A stretch of 7,060 nucleotides of DNA from Myxococcaceae bacterium. Lineage in GTDB: Bacteria > Myxococcota > Myxococcia > Myxococcales > Myxococcaceae. A model generated the notes under the pieces. That model worked only from the letters and a program-made list of their open reading frames with translations, was not told where the DNA came from and searched no databases. A program made the translations under genes and the position numbers. Shown here piece after piece: positions 6,450-7,060 of the stretch (position 1 is the stretch's first letter; each line of letters starts with the position of its first letter). The stretch spans positions 1 to 7,060 of the forward strand of contig JAGSPQ010000202.1 in NCBI GenBank assembly GCA_018262385.1. Reading direction: 5' to 3'.

Positions 6450-6475
6450 CCGGCAAGCGGACCGCGGGCCCCCCA

Positions 6476-6491
6476 GTCACCTGGCGGTGAC
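6476..6491. repeat. Hairpin: 6-bp stem, 4-base loop
   Basis: GTCACC and GGTGAC pair around a 4-base loop just after the stop of the small secreted-protein gene (stop at 6497-6499). The position suits a terminator or an mRNA end-stabiliser between that gene and the PHP-protein gene, but no T-tract follows on the minus strand, so it is not a typical intrinsic terminator. Confidence 0.3.
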
Positions 6492-6496
6492 GGGGA

Positions 6497-6895
6497 TCAG
6501 TCTTTGTGCTTCTTGCCGCCCTTGACCTTGATCTTCCCCGGGCCGGGCGGGTTGATCACCACCGTCCCGTTGCCCTTCTGGTGGCCGCGCCACTTGCGGT
6601 AGTGCCCGGGCTGGAACCTCACGATCGTCGGCGGCACCACCCGCTCTTCGACCACCACCCAGGTCCCGTTGTGGGTCTGGTTCCGGTACCAGCGCCCGCC
6701 GCGGCGGTGCCAGTACCAGTTGTCGACGAAGAACACCTCGTCGTCGTTGTCCTCCACCACCTGCACCCCCGGCTCGATCACGATCAGCGGAGGCGGAGCG
6801 GGAAAGACGATTCGCGGCAGATCGATGTTGATCTGAACCTGGGCGAACCCAGGCGCGGCGAGCAGCAAGGTGAGTGCGAGGGCGAGTGATTTCAT
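6497..6895 (-). CDS. Small secreted Trp/Tyr- and basic-rich protein, unknown function
   Basis: A 132-residue protein with a clear signal peptide (MKSLALALTLLLAAPGFA, cleavage after residue 18), so it is periplasmic or secreted. The mature part begins with a Pro/Ile/Val-rich stretch (PRIVFPAPPPLIVIEPG, 27-43) and an acidic patch (EDNDDE, 48-53). A compact aromatic/basic core follows, FFVDNWYWHRRGGRWYR (55-71), then GTWVVVEERVVPP (77-89) and GHYRKWRG (97-104). The tail is Gly/Lys-rich (GKIKVKGGKKHKD). The W.YRGGRWYR...G.W...P.GHYRKW arrangement recurs in many small hypothetical proteins of proteobacteria, but I know of no assigned function. The start at 6895 leaves 14 bases after the upstream stop at 6910. 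An in-frame extension to 6958 would put 21 extra residues before the signal peptide and overlap the neighbouring gene, so it was rejected. No Shine-Dalgarno is seen; TACGCT lies 6 bases before the ATG. Confidence 0.8.
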   Translation of the reverse strand: MKSLALALTLLLAAPGFAQVQINIDLPRIVFPAPPPLIVIEPGVQVVEDNDDEVFFVDNWYWHRRGGRWYRNQTHNGTWVVVEERVVPPTIVRFQPGHYRKWRGHQKGNGTVVINPPGPGKIKVKGGKKHKD

Positions 6896-6909
6896 GGGTG
6901 GAGCGTAGA

Positions 6910-7060
6910 TCAGTTGCTGGTGAATCCAGCCAGCAGCGCGAGCGCGAACTGCGGCCACGGGGGCTCGGCCAGCGCGGCCTCCCCCTTCAGCTCCAGCTCT
7001 CCCCGCGCGCCGAAGGTGTTCGGGCCCGAGCGGGACAACGTGGCGTTGAACTTCCCGGCG
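6910..7060 (-). CDS. 3' end of an unrecognised gene (runs off the right edge)
   Basis: An open frame entering from the right edge and ending at TGA (6910-6912) gives about 49 C-terminal residues, beginning AGKFNATLSRSGPNTFGARG and ending PPWPQFALALLAGFTSN. Codons show strong G/C preference at third positions, as in the neighbouring genes, which supports real coding. The piece has alternating beta-like residues (GARGELELKGE) and a short hydrophobic segment (FALALLAGF) at the very end. It is too short to assign a family. It ends 14 bases before the small secreted-protein gene on the same strand, so the two are probably co-transcribed. Confidence 0.6.
   Translation of the reverse strand, partial: AGKFNATLSRSGPNTFGARGELELKGEAALAEPPWPQFALALLAGFTSN

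Noticed and set aside
6421..6480. Upstream extension of the PHP protein to an ATG at 6480
   Set aside because: It would put 20 residues before a well-formed signal peptide; the ATG at 6420 gives a normal exported protein.
4258..6525. 755-residue open frame on the plus strand
   Set aside because: It is antisense to the DTW and PHP-domain genes, with the same low-complexity Arg/His/Pro composition and no recognisable domain.
6896..6958. Upstream extension of the small secreted protein to an ATG at 6958
   Set aside because: It would bury the signal peptide and overlap the end of the neighbouring gene; the ATG at 6895 leaves a clean 14-base gap.

Overview
The window reads as GC-rich (about 70% by eye) chromosomal DNA from a myxobacterium (Myxococcota, probably order Myxococcales). 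The clearest marker is a MYXO-CTERM-type tail, with a Gly-Cys-Ser motif, a hydrophobic stretch and a basic end, on the PHP-domain protein. The Ser/Thr kinase, the elaborate nucleotide cyclase and the degenerate sigma-54 activator-like protein fit that group. All ten supported genes lie on the minus strand, so transcription runs from high to low coordinates. No RNA gene, CRISPR array, insertion sequence, prophage or integration site was seen. The two very long plus-strand open frames are codon-bias shadows of minus-strand genes.

In transcription order, the right part holds four genes. The first is the 3' end of an unrecognised gene (6910-7060). A small secreted Trp/Tyr/basic-rich protein follows (6497-6895). 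Next is an exported PHP-domain metallohydrolase with a C-terminal sorting tail (4906-6420). The last is a DTW-domain tRNA-uridine aminocarboxypropyltransferase (4284-4889). The middle holds a small membrane-anchored coiled-coil protein with a Lys-rich tail (3780-4256) and an RMD1/YagE (DUF155) family protein with one C-terminal membrane segment (2619-3731).

The left part is a compact signalling cluster and the most interesting region. A 489-residue protein (1107-2576) combines two tandem MshEN-type domains, a response-regulator receiver and a complete class III nucleotidyl cyclase. It overlaps by 4 bases (ATGA) a 150-residue protein (658-1110) that looks like a sigma-54 activator AAA+ module stripped of its Walker A lysine, GAFTGA loop, Walker B acidic pair and second arginine finger. 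Nine bases later comes a TerB-like protein (208-648), then the start of a Ser/Thr protein kinase (1-195, running off the left edge). The layout suggests linked control in which c-di-GMP and phosphorylation would set cAMP output, with the pseudo-AAA+ and TerB-like proteins as adaptors to the kinase. The domains and spacing are visible; the pathway is inference.

Intergenic gaps are short, the longest being about 76 bases (6421-6496), and no gene-free stretch exceeds 300 bases. No convincing intrinsic terminator was seen. The only three CTAG tetranucleotides found all sit 10-20 bases upstream of start codons, inside a CTAGA(C/T)(T/A) context that resembles a -10 element.
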